DNA of 64,000 nt from NCBI GenBank assembly GCA_035297145.1, contig DATGZN010000105.1, positions 1 to 64,000 of the forward strand, written 5' to 3'. This document shows positions 26,341-35,560 of the stretch, one piece after another (position 1 is the first letter of the stretch; every line of letters begins with the position of its first letter). The DNA comes from QHXW01 sp035297145 (GTDB lineage Bacteria; Acidobacteriota; Terriglobia; Bryobacterales; Bryobacteraceae). The translations under genes and the position numbers were made by a program. Below the pieces are notes generated by a model that saw only the letters and a program-made list of their open reading frames with translations, searched no databases and had not been told where the DNA came from.

Positions 26341-26925
26341 ATGTCACAACTCACATACTATCCCCTGGACGCCGGAATCGAAAAGGTCCGCAAATCCTGG
26401 GGCTGGTTTTTCGTTCTGGGAGTCGCGCTTGCCGTGCTCGGCGTCGGATGCATTGCGTTTGACGTAACTGCGACTTTTGCCAGCGTGTTAGTGTTCGGAT
26501 GGCTACTGCTCATCAGCGGCGTCTTCCAGTTGGTCCATGCATTCCGGACCGGAACGTGGAGCGGGACCCTCCTCAATCTGCTCAGTGCGCTCTTTCGAGG
26601 CTTCACCGGGTTGCTGCTGATCCGCTATCCGATCATGGGCGCGGAGACGCTCACCGCAGTGCTTGCCTCGTTCTTCATCGTGGCCGGCCTGTTCCGCGCG
26701 ATCGCCTCGGCGATGGTGAAATTGCCGCGCTGGGGCTGGGTCGTCTTCTCCGGCGCGATTACTACCGTGTTGGGGTTCCTCTTGCTGGCGCAGATGCCGA
26801 TTTCGGGCATCTGGTTCATCGGGTTCGCCATTGGCGTGGATTTGATTTTCGACGGCATCGCGACGATCGCGTTTGCAGCCGCCATACACCGTGTTCCCAA
26901 ACCCGCCGCTTTCGCTGCGGCGTAA
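26341..26925 (+). CDS. HdeD-family (DUF308) membrane protein
   Basis: A 194-residue protein with six predicted membrane helices, among them WFFVLGVALAVLGVGCIAF, VLVFGWLLLISGVFQLVHAF, LTAVLASFFIVAGLFRAI and WFIGFAIGVDLIFDGIATI. Repeated LGV/ISG and DLIFDG turns and a six-helix count fit HdeD (DUF308), linked in enterobacteria to acid resistance. AGAAAGGAGCTAAAGAAC precedes the ATG. First gene of the long operon that includes the Mla transport genes. Confidence 0.88.
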   Translation: MSQLTYYPLDAGIEKVRKSWGWFFVLGVALAVLGVGCIAFDVTATFASVLVFGWLLLISGVFQLVHAFRTGTWSGTLLNLLSALFRGFTGLLLIRYPIMGAETLTAVLASFFIVAGLFRAIASAMVKLPRWGWVVFSGAITTVLGFLLLAQMPISGIWFIGFAIGVDLIFDGIATIAFAAAIHRVPKPAAFAAA

Positions 26926-26954
26926 CTTTCAAACATCGCAAAAGGAGAATGCAA

Positions 26955-27765
26955 ATGGAAAAAATGCTGGTAGTTGTTTTCGACAGTGAGTCGAAGGCCT
27001 ATGAGGCGTCGCGTGCGCTCGTGCAGCTCGACGTGGAAGGAAGCATCGCGATTCATGCTGAGTCCGTCATCAAGAAGAACGACGACGGCACGGTTACGGT
27101 AGAAAAAGTGGACGGCGATTTCCCCGTCCGCACAGTGGGCGGTACAGCCATCGGGAGTCTGATCGGACTTCTCGGTGGCCCCGTCGGCTTCGGGGTGGGC
27201 GCAGCCGCCGGAGCGCTTGCGGGCAGCATCGCAGATTTGCACGTGGCCGGCGTGGGCGCGGAATTTCTGGATCAGGTGACCGCCGCGCTGGCGCCGGGCA
27301 AGTGCGCGGTGCTGGCGGACATCAGCGAGGAGTGGGTTACGCCCATCGACACCAGAATGGACCCGCTGGGCGGCGCCGTCTTCCGCACACCGAAGAAAAG
27401 TTTCGAGGATGAGCAGCGGGCCAGGGACGTCGCGGCGCTTCGTGCCGATCGACGAGCTCAAAGCCGAACATGCGCGTGCTCGCGCCGACCAGAAAGCCAA
27501 AATCCAGGCTCGCATCGACGAACTGACTGCCAAGCTGCAGGGCAAGTTCGACGAAGGGAAGCTGAGATCGGACGAGATCAAGAGCGAAGCCGAAGCCAAG
27601 GTCAAAGCGCTTCAAATGAAGGCCCAAAACTCGCAGTTGGAGATGAAGGCCACCCTGGAGGCACGCGTCGCTCAAATCCGGGAGAACTACGAGCAAACGC
27701 AGGGCAAGCTGAAGCACCTGGTCGCCGAACAACTGAAGCAGGCGGCCGCGCGGTTGGAGAAGTGA
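26955..27765 (+). pseudogene. DUF1269-like protein with coiled-coil tail, frameshifted
   Basis: AAAGGAGAATGCAA precedes ATG 26955. The first part (MEKMLVVVFDSESKAYEASRAL) resembles DUF1269 proteins, with a Gly-rich hairpin IGLLGGPVGFGVGAAAGALAG. Near 27445 the frame changes: LRAD is followed in frame by RRAQSR, whereas the +1 frame gives IDELKAEHARARADQKAKI and an 100-residue Glu/Lys/Gln coiled coil ending AAARLEK at 27765. Two missing bases (GA[AA]TC-like) would join them as LRAEIDELKAEH. The out-of-frame version stays open to 27869, so a chimeric 304-residue product is possible. Location in an otherwise intact operon makes a base-call error a fair alternative. Confidence 0.72.
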
Positions 27766-27865
27766 AGGCGCGACACGTCGTGGATCCGCGGGATGCCGTC
27801 TCTTTCGGCCGGCATCCGGCGGACCCCGCGCGGCAACGCAAGCAGCGCGCCTGGGGAGGTGCAGA

Positions 27866-28144
27866 TTGAACGACATTGTCGCGATACACGGACGCGTGAC
27901 GGTCGACAATTCCGGCGAGATGCGCGCCGCGTTGCGGTCGGCATTGCGCAAGAAGCCGGCCGAGCTTCGGGTGGATCTTTCCGGCCTGTCATATACAGAT
28001 ACCTCCGGGGTGGCCACGCTGCTCGAGGCGTTCCGGACGGCGAACAAACAGGCGACGCGGCTGGTGCTGGTGGGCATCCATGGCCAGCCCCGATATTTTC
28101 TGGAAATCACGCGTCTCGATCGATTGTTCGGTATCGCGACATAA
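27866..28144 (+). CDS. STAS-domain protein, probable MlaB-like subunit
   Basis: Starts at TTG 27866 after GGGGAGGTGCAGA. The 92-residue STAS domain has VRVDLSGLSYTDTSGVATLLEAF-like core (LSYTDTSGVATLLEAF), with the Thr/Ser in DTSG at the classic position. Directly before mlaE, it corresponds to MlaB, the cytoplasmic STAS subunit that binds the ATPase in the MlaFEDB phospholipid transporter. Confidence 0.82.
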   Translation: MNDIVAIHGRVTVDNSGEMRAALRSALRKKPAELRVDLSGLSYTDTSGVATLLEAFRTANKQATRLVLVGIHGQPRYFLEITRLDRLFGIAT

Positions 28145-28154
28145 GGGTGAAACG

Positions 28155-28955
28155 ATGAATCCACTTGAACGTGTCGGAAGCAGCGTTATTGACGGACTCG
28201 GGTATGTCGGGGGGCTCAGCACGCAGCTTTGGTCCGCCCTGTGCGCCTCGCCTCGTGTGCTTCCGATTGTCGGCAAGCGCGGCCGCTGGCGAGCCGTCAT
28301 CGGACAGATGGCGGCCATCGGAGTGGATGCCCTCCCGATGATCGCGGTTATGTCCGTCTGTACCGGATTCATTGTGGCCATGCAAGTCGGAGCTGAACTC
28401 AGACGATTCGGCGCGCTTCAGTATGTCATGGACACCGTGGCAATCGGCTTCACGCGCGAACTGGGTGCATTGCTGACGGCCATTGTCGTGAGCGGCCGGT
28501 CCGGGTCGGCGTTTTCGGCCGAGATCGGAACCATGGTGGTGACCAGCGAAATCGATGCGCTCCGAACTATGGCCATAGATCCGATCGAGTTCGTCATCGC
28601 GCCGAAATACGTCGCGGCGTTGCTCGTGGTCCCGTGCCTCAGCGTGATGAGCAATGCGTTCGGCATTCTGGCGGGCGCCGGCTTTATGTACGTCAGCAGC
28701 AAAATTACGCTCGCCATGTCTCTCAACTATGTGGCTGATTCCATCGAGCTGCGCGATGTCTTGACGGGTCTGCTAAAGAGCTCGGTGTTCGCGATCATCG
28801 TGGTGAGCGTCGGCTGCATGGAGGGGTTCCGGACACGCGGAGGCCCCGATGCGGTGGGGCGGTCGGCCACTTCAGCCGTGGTCAAATCCACGTTTTTGGT
28901 GATTCTCGCGGACGTGTTTTTCACGGCCATTTACTACATGGTCCGAAAGGACTAG
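28155..28955 (+). CDS. mlaE: MlaE-family ABC permease
   Basis: A 266-residue MlaE permease from ATG 28155 (MNPLERVGSSVIDGLGYVGG), 10 bases after the STAS gene. The signature block ELGALLTAIVVSGRSGSAFSAEIGTM and MVVTSEIDALRTM is fully conserved, followed by hydrophobic helices (AALLVVPCLSVMSNAFGILAG) and the C-terminal GRSATSAVVKSTFLVILADVFF. It forms the membrane core of a lipid (MCE-type) transporter. Confidence 0.93.
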   Translation: MNPLERVGSSVIDGLGYVGGLSTQLWSALCASPRVLPIVGKRGRWRAVIGQMAAIGVDALPMIAVMSVCTGFIVAMQVGAELRRFGALQYVMDTVAIGFTRELGALLTAIVVSGRSGSAFSAEIGTMVVTSEIDALRTMAIDPIEFVIAPKYVAALLVVPCLSVMSNAFGILAGAGFMYVSSKITLAMSLNYVADSIELRDVLTGLLKSSVFAIIVVSVGCMEGFRTRGGPDAVGRSATSAVVKSTFLVILADVFFTAIYYMVRKD

Positions 28956-28958
28956 CAC

Positions 28959-29768
28959 ATGGCGGAGCCAATCATTTCAGTCGCCGGCTTGACGGTAATG
29001 TACGGGGGGCGCTGCGTGCTCGATGGCGTGAGTCTCGATATTCAGCGTGGCGAAATCATGGTGCTGCTCGGCAGCAGCGGCTGCGGCAAGAGCACGATGC
29101 TGCGGCATATCATCGCGCTCGAGCGGCCCGCCTCGGGAACCGTTTGCGTGCGCGGCGTGGACATTAATCGCTGCTCCGCGAAGGAACTGGAGCAGATCCG
29201 CCGCGCCATGGGCGTGGCTTTTCAGGAGGCTGCCTTGTTCAACTCGATGTCCGTTAAGGATAACGTCAGCCTGCCGTTGCGCGAACTGACAACGCTGGCC
29301 GATCCCGTTATCGAGATTATGACTTACTTGAAACTCTCGGCCGTGGGCTTAGGCGATGCCGAACACCGGATGCCCGGGGAATTGTCGGGAGGGATGAAAA
29401 AGCGCGCGGCCGTCGCGCGGGCCATTGCACTCGATCCCGAAATCCTCATTTTCGATGAGCCGTCCGCTGGTCTCGATCCGATTGTCGCGGCGGGATTGGA
29501 CGACCTGATTCTCTTTCTGAAGCGCGCCTTTCAGATGACGATGCTGGTGGTCACTCACGAATTGGCCAGCGCTTTTCGGATTGCGGACCGCATCGCGATG
29601 CTTTACAACGGTTCGCTGGTCACAGTGGCCGATAAAGAGTCGTTCCGCGCGAGCGCCGACCCGCGCATTCGGCAGTTTCTGGATCGCGTGCCCGATCCCG
29701 TCGGTGAAAGCACGACGGTGCAGAGCCGGCTGTGCGAGCTGGCCGGCATGAAAGGAGCCTCGGCATGA
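28959..29768 (+). CDS. mlaF: MlaF-family ABC ATPase
   Basis: A 269-residue ATPase with Walker A LLGSSGCGKSTML, Q-loop AFQEAALFNSMSVKDN, signature LSGGMKKRAAVARA, Walker B PEILIFDEPSAGLDP and switch His VVTHEL. The NSMSV-ENV-like sequence and KKR after the signature are typical of MlaF/Mkl ATPases. Three bases separate it from mlaE, and its TGA overlaps the ATG of mlaD. Confidence 0.94.
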   Translation: MAEPIISVAGLTVMYGGRCVLDGVSLDIQRGEIMVLLGSSGCGKSTMLRHIIALERPASGTVCVRGVDINRCSAKELEQIRRAMGVAFQEAALFNSMSVKDNVSLPLRELTTLADPVIEIMTYLKLSAVGLGDAEHRMPGELSGGMKKRAAVARAIALDPEILIFDEPSAGLDPIVAAGLDDLILFLKRAFQMTMLVVTHELASAFRIADRIAMLYNGSLVTVADKESFRASADPRIRQFLDRVPDPVGESTTVQSRLCELAGMKGASA

Positions 29769-30730
29769 AAACCGAAGCGAAAGTCGGAGCATTCGTTATC
29801 GTCTGTGTGGCGATACTGCTCGCAACCGTGTACCGCATCAGCAGCTCGCAACTGAAGGGAGCGCGCGACTCCTACAGGACCTACCTGCGCTACGCAGGGG
29901 GGTTGCAGCCCGGAACCGACGTTCTGTTCGGCGGCATCAAGGTCGGCTTGGTCACGGCTGTCCGTCCGGATGCGCAGGATCCGACCCGCATCGAGGTGAC
30001 GTTGGACGTGAAACACGGCACGCCGCTGAACGCGAATTCCGTGGCGAAGCTGGGTTCGGTGACGTTGGTGACCAGTCCGGTGATTTCGATCAGCACGGGC
30101 TCGAATGACGCGCCGCGCTTGCCGCCGGGCGGGGTGATTCCTTCGCAAGAGACCATCAGTGTGGATGACACCCAACGCAAGATCGTGGCGCTCGCCGATT
30201 CGGCGCGCAGCCTGCTCGATTCCGTTCGGACGGAGGTAAATAACGTCACCGGCGACGCGCGGGTTCTGATGGCGAATATGAACCAGGTGGTGGGCCGGCC
30301 CAATCAACAGCACATCCAGAACGTCCTTGCGAATGCAGACGCCATGATCACCCGGCTATCGCCGAAGGTTGACCAAATCGGGGACGAGGTCGCGGCGTTG
30401 ACCCGGAACGCAAACATCGTGGTGGGAAAAGCGGGCCCCCTGCTGGAGAACGCGAACGGAACGGTCTCGAACGCTAACAATGTGATCACAAAGCTGCGCG
30501 ACCCGATTCAGACCGACCTGACCGATATTCGCACGACGCTCGAGGAGGCGCGGACATTAATCGCGACCCTTAATGCTGCAACCCGCGCGAAGGATCAGAA
30601 CCTGAATGAGATCGTCGATAACGTCCGCATGGCCACCGGCAACCTGAACGAGCTCACCGACTCGTTGAAACAGCGGCCCTGGAGCTTGGTGAGGATCAAG
30701 CAACCCGCGGATCGGAAGGTTCCCAAATGA
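29765..30730 (+). CDS. mlaD: MlaD / MCE-domain lipid-binding protein
   Basis: From ATG 29765 (ATGA overlap with mlaF) a 321-residue protein with one N-terminal membrane helix (VGAFVIVCVAILLATVYRI), an MCE domain (RTYLRYAGGLQPGTDVLFGGIKVGLVTAV) and a long helical C-terminal part with heptad-like Asn/Leu patterns (NANIVVGKAGPLLENANGTV). It sits in the inner membrane with the MCE ring in the periplasm. Longer than E. coli MlaD because of the helical extension, similar to MCE proteins that form a needle. Confidence 0.92.
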   Translation: MKTEAKVGAFVIVCVAILLATVYRISSSQLKGARDSYRTYLRYAGGLQPGTDVLFGGIKVGLVTAVRPDAQDPTRIEVTLDVKHGTPLNANSVAKLGSVTLVTSPVISISTGSNDAPRLPPGGVIPSQETISVDDTQRKIVALADSARSLLDSVRTEVNNVTGDARVLMANMNQVVGRPNQQHIQNVLANADAMITRLSPKVDQIGDEVAALTRNANIVVGKAGPLLENANGTVSNANNVITKLRDPIQTDLTDIRTTLEEARTLIATLNAATRAKDQNLNEIVDNVRMATGNLNELTDSLKQRPWSLVRIKQPADRKVPK

Positions 30731-31344
30731 AGAAGGCAATCTGGGTTTTACTGTTGGTGCTGTGCGGGTGCGGAGGAAAGATCCGCTATCCACGTTACTA
30801 CGCTTTGGAAATTCACCCGCCGGCGCCGAGTTCCGAAAACGGCGTGCGTTTTCCGGGCGTTTTGGCGGTGCGCCGGTTTGAAACGCCCGCCTATCTGCGC
30901 AGGGGTGGAATCGTTTATCGGCGGACGCCCAAAGAGATAGCCTTCTACGACTATCACCGCTGGGCTGAGAATCCCGGCGACGCCGTTACCACCACGGTAA
31001 TCGATGCGCTCCGTTCCTCGCGGCTGTTCTCGGCCGTGAAGAGATATGACGGCCAGGACCGGCAGGACTATCTGATGACTGGCCGGCTGGAACGTCTGGA
31101 CGAGATCGACTACGGCGGCTCCGTTCGGGTGGACGTGAGAATCTCGGCCGAACTTACCAGCTTGCGAGAGAGTGCCACGTTATGGACCGGCGAAGCGGAT
31201 GCAACGCAGGGTATCGAGAACCATGATGTAAACGGGGTCGTGATGGCGATGAGCCGCGCTCTCCAGAAAGGCGTGGAACGCATGCTGGCCAGCCTAGAGG
31301 CCGGCGCGAGAGCGGGAAACGAACGCGCAGGGTTTTCAAAATGA
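30727..31344 (+). CDS. ABC-type auxiliary lipoprotein (PqiC/DUF330-like)
   Basis: A 205-residue protein starting MKKAIWVLLLVLCGCGGK; the Cys15 after LCG is the probable lipid-attachment site, although Cys in the -2 position is unusual. Then YYALEIHPPAP and VLAVRRFETPAYLRRGGIVYR follow the pattern of PqiC/YmbA auxiliary lipoproteins, which dock MCE proteins at the outer membrane. Start overlaps the mlaD stop (ATGA). Confidence 0.85.
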   Translation: MKKAIWVLLLVLCGCGGKIRYPRYYALEIHPPAPSSENGVRFPGVLAVRRFETPAYLRRGGIVYRRTPKEIAFYDYHRWAENPGDAVTTTVIDALRSSRLFSAVKRYDGQDRQDYLMTGRLERLDEIDYGGSVRVDVRISAELTSLRESATLWTGEADATQGIENHDVNGVVMAMSRALQKGVERMLASLEAGARAGNERAGFSK

Positions 31345-31372
31345 ACGGTATACGGACGCATTGGAGGCTGCA

Positions 31373-32461
31373 ATGGACGTAGCGGCGAGCAGATCGGTAA
31401 TTCCGGAAAAGAAACCGGCGGCATCGACCCTTTGCCTGTTGGCTTTGGCTGTCCTTGCGCTTTATTTCTGTTACCGGATCGCCAGTCCTTTTCGGGCGCC
31501 CATTTTTCTGGCGGTCATGATCGCAATCGTCTTCCATCCGGTCCACGAACGGATCCAACGGCACATTCGAGGGAACAATGCGGCTGCTCTAATATCTACG
31601 ATTCTGGTCCTCGTCCTCGTGATCATTCCGGCGACGGGACTGGGGATTGTCGTTCTCAAAGAGATTCGCGGGCTCTACGATTTGCTGAACGCAAAAAGCG
31701 CTGAACAGGGCGGTTGGAATCCGTATGTGACCCATTGCATAGATCGCTTTCTCGGCTGGGCCGGCCGGTACGTCAACGTCTCCACGCTTGACCTGCGGGG
31801 AGCGCTACTTCGACGGCTACAGGAGATCAGCCAGTATTTGATCTCCTGGGGAGCGGAAGCGCTCAGCGACATCGTTTCGTTCTTCACCGCAACAGCCGTT
31901 GCGTTCTTCACTCTGTTCTTCTTGTTCCGGGATGGCCGATCGATGTTGGTGCGCGCGGCAGATGCCCTTCCGCTGAAGGCCGGTCAATTTGAACGTCTCT
32001 TTAACAAGGTCAGCGACTCTATTGTGGCCAATGTTTACGGCTGTCTGGCTGTGGGCGCGGCGGAGGGCACTCTCATGGGTCTGGCTTTTTGGGCGCTTGG
32101 AGTGCCATCCCCCGTCATATGGGGACTGGTAACGGCCTTGGCTTCACTGATTCCCGTGGTCGGCTCAAGCTCGGTATGGGGCTCGGCCGCAATTATCTTT
32201 TTCATTACCGGGCACCCCTGGAAGGGCTTAATGATGCTGGCCTGGGGCGTGGTAGCCATCGGGCAACTCGGTCATGTGGTCAGGTTTTATGTCATCAGCG
32301 GACGAGCCAAAATGCATCCACTGCTGGTCTTCTTCGCCCTGCTGGGCGGCGTGAAGGCGTTTGGATTACTAGGCTTATTCATCGGACCTGTCGTCGTTTC
32401 CCTCACCCTAGTGGTGTTTGAGATGCTGCGCGAGGACAACGCGCCTTATCCCACAGCCTGA
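31373..32461 (+). CDS. AI-2E family transporter (PF01594)
   Basis: A 362-residue membrane protein; I prefer ATG 31373 since TTGGAGG lies nine bases before it (an in-frame TTG at 31361 would add four residues). Membrane pairs near the N terminus (LCLLALAVLALYFCYRIASPFRAPIFLAVMIAI), a soluble middle part and LFFLFRDGRSML then VYGCLAVGAAEGTLMGLAFWALGVPSPVIWG match the AI-2E permease family, which includes Na+/H+ antiporters and exporters. Last gene of the hdeD-mla run, 28 bases after the lipoprotein. Its substrate is not known. Confidence 0.88.
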   Translation: MDVAASRSVIPEKKPAASTLCLLALAVLALYFCYRIASPFRAPIFLAVMIAIVFHPVHERIQRHIRGNNAAALISTILVLVLVIIPATGLGIVVLKEIRGLYDLLNAKSAEQGGWNPYVTHCIDRFLGWAGRYVNVSTLDLRGALLRRLQEISQYLISWGAEALSDIVSFFTATAVAFFTLFFLFRDGRSMLVRAADALPLKAGQFERLFNKVSDSIVANVYGCLAVGAAEGTLMGLAFWALGVPSPVIWGLVTALASLIPVVGSSSVWGSAAIIFFITGHPWKGLMMLAWGVVAIGQLGHVVRFYVISGRAKMHPLLVFFALLGGVKAFGLLGLFIGPVVVSLTLVVFEMLREDNAPYPTA

Positions 32462-32514
32462 GCGCCAAAGCGGGAAAGTGCTAGTCGATCGAGGCAAGGG
32501 CTACCTGGTGCTCT

Positions 32515-32902
32515 CTTAGATCGCTCGCTTCGCGGACGGCCGTTGGTTCCGCATTCTGACCGTGGTCGACCAGTACACGCGAGAGTGCTTATGCGCCTAC
32601 GCGGATCGTTCGCAGACTGGGGAGAGAGTCGTCGAGCGAATGAAGCATCTGGTAGCGGCGCGCGGTATACCGGAGTCGATCACTACAGACAATGGCAGCG
32701 AATTCGCCGGCCAAGCCATGGATGCCTGGGCCCACAAAGCTGGCGTGAAGCTCGACTTCATCCGGCCCGGCCGGCCGGCCGGTTCAGAACGGCTACATCG
32801 AGAGTTTCAACGGCCGCTTACGGGACGAATGTTTGAATGGTGAAATCTTTTTCCATCTCGCCGACGCTCGCGAGAAACTGGAGCGCTGGCGCCGCGACTA
32901 CT
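32515..32902 (+). pseudogene. IS3-family transposase (integrase core) fragment
   Basis: WFRILTVVDQYTRECLCAYADRSQTGE, SITTDNGSEF and KLDFIRPGRP give the first two Asp of the DDE core. A short GGCCGG-type expansion near 32770-32784 shifts the frame, after which GYIESFNGRLRDECLNGEIFFHLADAREKLERWRRDY carries the Glu. The usual end (HRPHSAL and onward) is missing because the large serine recombinase element begins there. The 5' part of the element is also absent. Confidence 0.82.
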
Positions 32903-32928
32903 GTCAGGGTTCACACTGCCCCACCTTT

Positions 32929-34992
32929 CTATGTCCTTCGAAAATCGAAGGCTGGTTGCGAATCAAAAAGTACCGCGGGTTTCTCGCGCCGGACGCGCTG
33001 AGCGAACTGGATCGCAGCTTCAGACTCCAGTATGCGTTTGCGAAAGATCCACGGGCCGTCAGACAGAGGATGTTCGGCCCCTATTTCACCGCGATCCACA
33101 GCGAGCCGGAGGGTTCGGGAGCTCACGCCCACAAACGTAGCAGCTTTCGTGAGGTTCATCCAGCCCTCAGCAGTTGCTTTGTCGCTGCTGTAAGCCGGGA
33201 TGTGATGATGACTGCGCAAGGCGGTTACTCGTTCGCGAGTCCAGCGGTTTCCTCGTCCCGTGAGCATTCCATTCCGGTTTAAGAGGCCCGCAATCAGGTT
33301 GTTTGAACAGATTCGCGCCAACGCGACCACCGCGTCGATGAGGGCCTTGGGCGCTTGAGAGTTGTTTTGGCCGCGCCTTCGCCTAGGTAGGCGCAACTCC
33401 GTGTGGACCCCGCCCTTCCAGTGAATGACGAGGATGATTTCCCCAGCCGCGCCATCCACGTCGACCACCACTTCCTCAATCAGCGTTCTCACGATCCGCT
33501 TCTTCAGGCGAGTATCGGTGCCCGAGTCGTACCAAACGGTCTCCAAGTTCGCCGCCAGTTCTTCAAACTCCTCCTGCGTGGCTGGCCGATGTTGCGCATT
33601 GCCGTCTTGATGCGCTGCGATCCTGGTTTCGATCTCCCGCACTCGTTCCAGCGCCCCGTTCCATCGGCGTTCCAGTTCGTCGGTGACCAAACGATTCTCG
33701 GGATCGGCGGCATCGAATTGCCGCTGCGCGCGCTGAGCGGTATATCGTGCCGCTTCCAGATCTCGCCGCAATGCCTCCAAGACTTCGTCTTGACGACGAG
33801 TCTCCTCCTGGCTGGCCTGTACCGCTGCCTCTACGGCCGCCGGCTGCACCGCACGAAGCACTTCTCTTCCGATTGCTTCATCCACAGGGATCCCACCAAA
33901 AGCGATACAGCGCGCTTCGCCATTATCAAGCCACCCACGATTGCATGCGTAACGCAGGACATCATGGCCGTTGCCCGTGTACCGTACCGTCTGCTTACGA
34001 CCACAGCGTCGGCAACGCAACAGACCAGCGAGCATGCCGAGCCCATTCTTGATCGCGCCAGGCGATCCTGGCACGTTTTCTTTCGTGGTCCGCTGAATTC
34101 GTTCGAACTCCTCCCACAGAACATAGCCTTCGTGAGCGTTCGGAATCAATGCCAGCCATTGATGGCGGGGTTTGCGATGGCAGCAGTGACGTGCTGCGCC
34201 ATTCTCATAACGCAGCAACTGTTCGGTTTTTCCGTAAGCATAGGTGCCGCCGTAAACGGGATTCGTGAGCATCCGGTGCATCGCGCGATATGCCGGTCGT
34301 CTCCACAAAACGTCACCCCGCGGCGTATGCGCCGGCACCTGTAAGCCGTGCTCCAGAAACCACAGCAACGTCTGACGCACGGTTCCCAGTTCGGAAAACT
34401 TGCTGAATACGAGATGGATCACCTGTTGTACGCGACGATCCGGATTCTTTTCCAGCCGTTGATCCTCGGTTTTTAAATATCCGACCGGTGCGGCCGGAAC
34501 CAGCTCCCCGCGCCTCGCTTTCTCCATGCGGGCTTCCACCGAACGCTGGCGCAGCAAATCTAGTTCATATTCGTTCAGGCTACCCTTCAGCCCCAGCAGG
34601 AGACGATCATTGCTCTGCCGGGGTGAGTACACCGTCTCTTGATCGATTAGCACAGTGTCCACCACGCGGCATACTTCCACCAGTTGCTGCCACTCCCGGC
34701 TATTGCGCGCAAACCGGGACACTTCCCGCGCCGCGACCGCACCCACATTGCCGAGGCAGACTTCCGCCACCATGCGCTCAAACCCCGCGCGCGTGACGGT
34801 TCCGGCCGCTGATCGGCCCAGGTCCTCATCCACCACTTCAATCTCACGCCACCCCAGCTGGTGCAGACGTTCTTGACTCGCGTACTGCAGCTTCTGGCTT
34901 TCCAGGTTGTGAGTCACTTGGTAAGCGGATGACTGCCGGATTTACAGAATCGCCTTGCGGCCTAAATGTTGCGGGCGGATCTTGTCACTCAT
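32929..34992 (-). pseudogene. Large serine recombinase with ochre codon before the catalytic serine
   Basis: The gene would start at ATG 34992 (MSDKIRPQHLGRKAIL), overlapping the stop of the small upstream ORF as ATGA. TAA at 34942-34944 follows, then IRQSSAYQVTHNLESQKLQY in the same frame and 660 more residues. Relatives read YIRQSS, so a Tyr codon has become TAA. The Ser in RQSS is the nucleophile. The rest is complete: DEDLGRSAAGTVTRAGFERM, EVSRFARN, the recombinase domain (PVYGGTYAYGKTE), a zinc ribbon (RCRRCGRK...YACNRG), a coiled coil and a C-terminal helix-turn-helix (AATFVGVSSRTLRLAVDRGEIG). A product from GTG 34917 would lack the nucleophile. Confidence 0.85.
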
Positions 34993-35159
34993 CGCTCGGC
35001 CTCGCTCTGTGGATCCTGGCCTCTTCCGGCGTGTTCCCTCAGCATTCGCGCCAGTAGACTCACCGTCTTTTGGCTCACTTCCCGCGGCAACGCCGGACTG
35101 GGGGTCTGCGCTTGGAACAGACTCACCTGACCGTCTTTCGGTTTCGACGACTTCTGCAT
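34989..35159 (-). CDS. Small accessory protein of the serine-recombinase element
   Basis: ATG 35159 follows AGGAGGTGCTG. The 56-residue product (MQKSSKPKDGQVSLFQAQTPSPALPREVSQKTVSLLARML) resembles the short ORF that commonly sits just before such recombinases, with a hydrophilic head, PSP-LP-EV and a C-terminal helix. Its TGA overlaps the recombinase ATG. Role unknown. Confidence 0.62.
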   Translation of the reverse strand: MQKSSKPKDGQVSLFQAQTPSPALPREVSQKTVSLLARMLREHAGRGQDPQSEAER

Positions 35160-35335
35160 CAGCACCTCCTGCAATCCAGGATGACTGCGGAGCCTCCGCC
35201 AAGAGTGCCCTCAGATGACGCAATGCCTCACAGCGAACTATGATTCCGCTGGACACTGCGATCCGGCAGCACTCGGCGGCCTCGAACATCCACTGCGGAA
35301 TCTCGAGGACCGGGAACCCAGGTTCGATATCCATT
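35145..35335 (-). pseudogene. 5'-truncated partner gene of the recombinase element
   Basis: The frame reads EPGFPVLEIPQWMFEAAECC and ALRHLRALLAEA, the C-terminal part of a small conserved protein that often precedes recombinases of this type (an IP-WMFD-A-C motif and a Leu-rich helix). Its start is missing: left of it in the same open frame lies a tyrosine-recombinase fragment. It is also open into the recombinase gene, so its original stop is lost. Confidence 0.4.
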
Positions 35336-35560
35336 CCATCCTTGGCATGGACCGCTGCCGAAACCGTTTGTGTGCCATCCGAACCCAGGAAAGTAGATGC
35401 CCACCGCTTGGCAGCGAGTCGTAAGACATTCCGCAGAAGCTGCCGATCATCCATCGGCTGGCCGCCGACGTGGAATACGTAGTCCTCGGGCCCAGCACCG
35501 GCTTCCTTCTTACACCGGTACTCTTCCAACAGCAACACCAACGACAGCACACGGCGGCAG
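35335..35560 (-). pseudogene. Tyrosine recombinase (integrase) C-terminal fragment
   Basis: LVLLLEEYRCKKEAG, PEDYVFHVGGQPMDDRQLLRNVLR and, after a one-base shift near 35400, GIYFPGFGWHT are characteristic of the C-terminal catalytic domain of phage-type integrases just before the His-x-x-Arg box. Only GWHT of that box remains; the Arg and the catalytic Tyr are gone. It may be the relic of the integrase that made the tRNA-Gly scar at 16722, which is speculation. Confidence 0.52.
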
